From positions 1-6,350 of the forward strand of contig JASFTV010000203.1 in the NCBI GenBank assembly GCA_050050615.1: a stretch of DNA of 6,350 bases, read 5' to 3'. Position numbers and translations under genes: made by a program. A model generated the notes under the pieces. The model worked only from the letters and a program-made list of their open reading frames with translations, was not told the DNA's origin and made no database searches. This stretch comes from JASFTV01 sp050050615. GTDB lineage: Bacteria; Desulfobacterota; DSM-4660; Desulfatiglandales; HGW-15. Positions 5,697 through 6,350 of this stretch are shown here, one piece after another. Position 1 is the first letter of the stretch. Each line of letters starts with the position of its first letter.

Positions 5697-5702
5697 AAAT
5701 TA

Positions 5703-5778
5703 TGGTGGAGATGAGGGGACTCGAACCCCCGACCTGTGCGTTGCGAACGCACCGCTCTCCCAACTGAGCTACATCCCC
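5703..5778 (-). tRNA. tRNA-Ala (anticodon CGC)
   Basis: A complete 76-nt cloverleaf on the minus strand. Acceptor stem GGGGATG/CATCTCC pairs over 7 bp including G3:U70, the classic alanine identity wobble. D-arm GCTC/GAGC has an 8-nt loop; anticodon stem GTGCG/CGCAC holds loop TTCGCAA with anticodon CGC (reads GCG, alanine); variable loop AGGTC; T-arm GGGGG/CCCCT with loop TTCGAGT. Discriminator A73 and CCA are encoded. A good promoter lies just upstream and hisB follows on the same strand. Confidence 0.97.
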
Positions 5779-5788
5779 ACAATCATCA

Positions 5789-5816
5789 ATTGTAGTAAGC
5801 ATTTCTAATTTTTCAA
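5789..5816 (-). promoter_or_regulatory. Sigma70 promoter of tRNA-Ala
   Basis: Minus strand TTGAAA (5816-5811, 5 of 6) and TACAAT (5794-5789, 5 of 6) with a 16-bp spacer. The expected start near 5782 is about 4 nt before the mature tRNA 5' end, an ideal distance. It lies in the 55-bp gap after the TPR gene and may also drive hisB. Confidence 0.75.
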
Positions 5817-5833
5817 CAACTATTTTATGGATG

Positions 5834-6307
5834 CTACCTCAATTTAATCAAAACCTTATCATGATCCCTGATAACCTTATTCACCTGTTCCAGTTTCTTT
5901 CTGGCCCGCTCAAAAGTGGGATTATAGTAAAGCGCTTTTTCAAAGGCGGCACGAGCCTCGAAGAGACTACCGGTTCGGTAGGCCAAAAGCCCTTTCATAT
6001 AGTAAACGGACCACCCTGTGACGTCGCCGTTAAAATCAACAATAGCCTTCTCAATGAAATCTCGGGCTTTCCCCAGGTCCTTCATCGTATTCTTGTAAAA
6101 CTGCGATGCATAGAGACAATAGGCGGAATTGTGGGGATCATAGTCGATCGCCTTTAACAGAAATTTCTCTGCCTTCTTGTTTTTCCCCTGACCAAGCGCC
6201 ATCTTGTACTTGAAATGCTCCAACTCTGCAACGAAGGGTCTGATCCCTCCAAACCAGACCAGCCCGGTGAGCAGGAGAAGGACGATTGGGATCAAGAGAA
6301 ATCGCAT
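5834..6307 (-). CDS. Small membrane-anchored tetratricopeptide repeat protein
   Basis: A 157-residue protein with an N-terminal hydrophobic segment (residues about 3-19, LLIPIVLLLLTGLVWF) that acts as a signal anchor or uncleaved signal, followed by a soluble part with about three TPR-like helix pairs: about 32-58 (AEKFLLKAIDYDPHN), 62-94 (GKARDFIEKAIV) and 98-131 (KGLLAYRTGSLFEARAAFEK, then ALYYNP). The characteristic small/large residue pattern and the Asp/Asn-Pro turn after each helix B are visible. TPR proteins are protein-protein scaffolds; the partner cannot be told from this window. The ATG at 6307 is chosen because it starts directly at the anchor, with a weak GGAA upstream. The same frame is open to the right edge, so a longer N-terminus cannot be excluded. 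It ends 18 bp before the tRNA promoter. Confidence 0.8.
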   Translation of the reverse strand: MRFLLIPIVLLLLTGLVWFGGIRPFVAELEHFKYKMALGQGKNKKAEKFLLKAIDYDPHNSAYCLYASQFYKNTMKDLGKARDFIEKAIVDFNGDVTGWSVYYMKGLLAYRTGSLFEARAAFEKALYYNPTFERARKKLEQVNKVIRDHDKVLIKLR

Positions 6308-6350
6308 TTCCGATTTCCAAGCAGGCGTTGCGCCGATGAGGGCGTGGTTT

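Noticed and set aside
5703..5778. tRNA-Ala as an integration site for a mobile element
   Set aside because: No integrase, no repeated copy of the tRNA 3' end and no foreign-looking genes are present in the window.
5605..5802. 65-residue minus-strand frame containing GDVAQLGERCVRNAQVGGSS
   Set aside because: It is a translation of the sense strand of the same tRNA gene, also a familiar artefact.
5608..5808. 66-residue plus-strand frame containing GGDEGTRTPDLCVANAPLS
   Set aside because: This is the well-known false protein produced by translating the antisense of a tRNA gene. It covers tRNA-Ala at 5703-5778.

Overview
All genes in this window lie on the minus strand, so the transcriptional order runs from the right edge to the left edge: TPR membrane protein (6307-5834), tRNA-Ala (5778-5703), hisB (5579-4989), a predicted lipoprotein (4917-4204), hisA (4200-3466), yqeY (3392-2949), dnaG (2580-838) and the 5' part of rpoD (800 to the left edge). 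I see no mobile element, CRISPR array, phage gene or defence system. This is a conserved chromosomal housekeeping region.

Organism: a bacterium with balanced base composition. The yqeY-dnaG-rpoD order, and an RpoD with a clear region 1.1, region 1.2 and the start of a long non-conserved insert, suggest a proteobacterium or Desulfobacterota (former Deltaproteobacteria). This is inference from gene order and protein style, not from a search.

Right part (about 5580-6350): a small membrane-anchored tetratricopeptide protein, then a canonical sigma70-type promoter placed just upstream of a complete tRNA-Ala(CGC) that carries the G3:U70 alanine identity pair and an encoded CCA. Between the tRNA and hisB, 123 bp contain two strong inverted repeats but no obvious second promoter, so the tRNA and hisB may share a transcript.

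Middle part (about 3466-5579): a partial histidine biosynthesis cluster, hisB (imidazoleglycerol-phosphate dehydratase) and hisA (ProFAR isomerase), interrupted by a predicted lipoprotein. hisA begins with TTG two codons after the lipoprotein's in-frame TAG stop, and its ribosome binding site lies inside the lipoprotein gene, which suggests coupled translation.

Left part (1-3465): a version of the macromolecular synthesis operon without rpsU: yqeY (GatB/YqeY family), dnaG (primase) and rpoD (primary sigma factor). A very good promoter just upstream of yqeY separates this unit from the his genes. The 368-bp gap between yqeY and dnaG holds a second candidate promoter, several dyads and a repeated CGGATA motif. 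It is the least explained stretch here. I do not see a convincing new biological system; the best leads are regulatory (the tRNA-hisB leader, the yqeY-dnaG gap, and the lipoprotein inside the his cluster).
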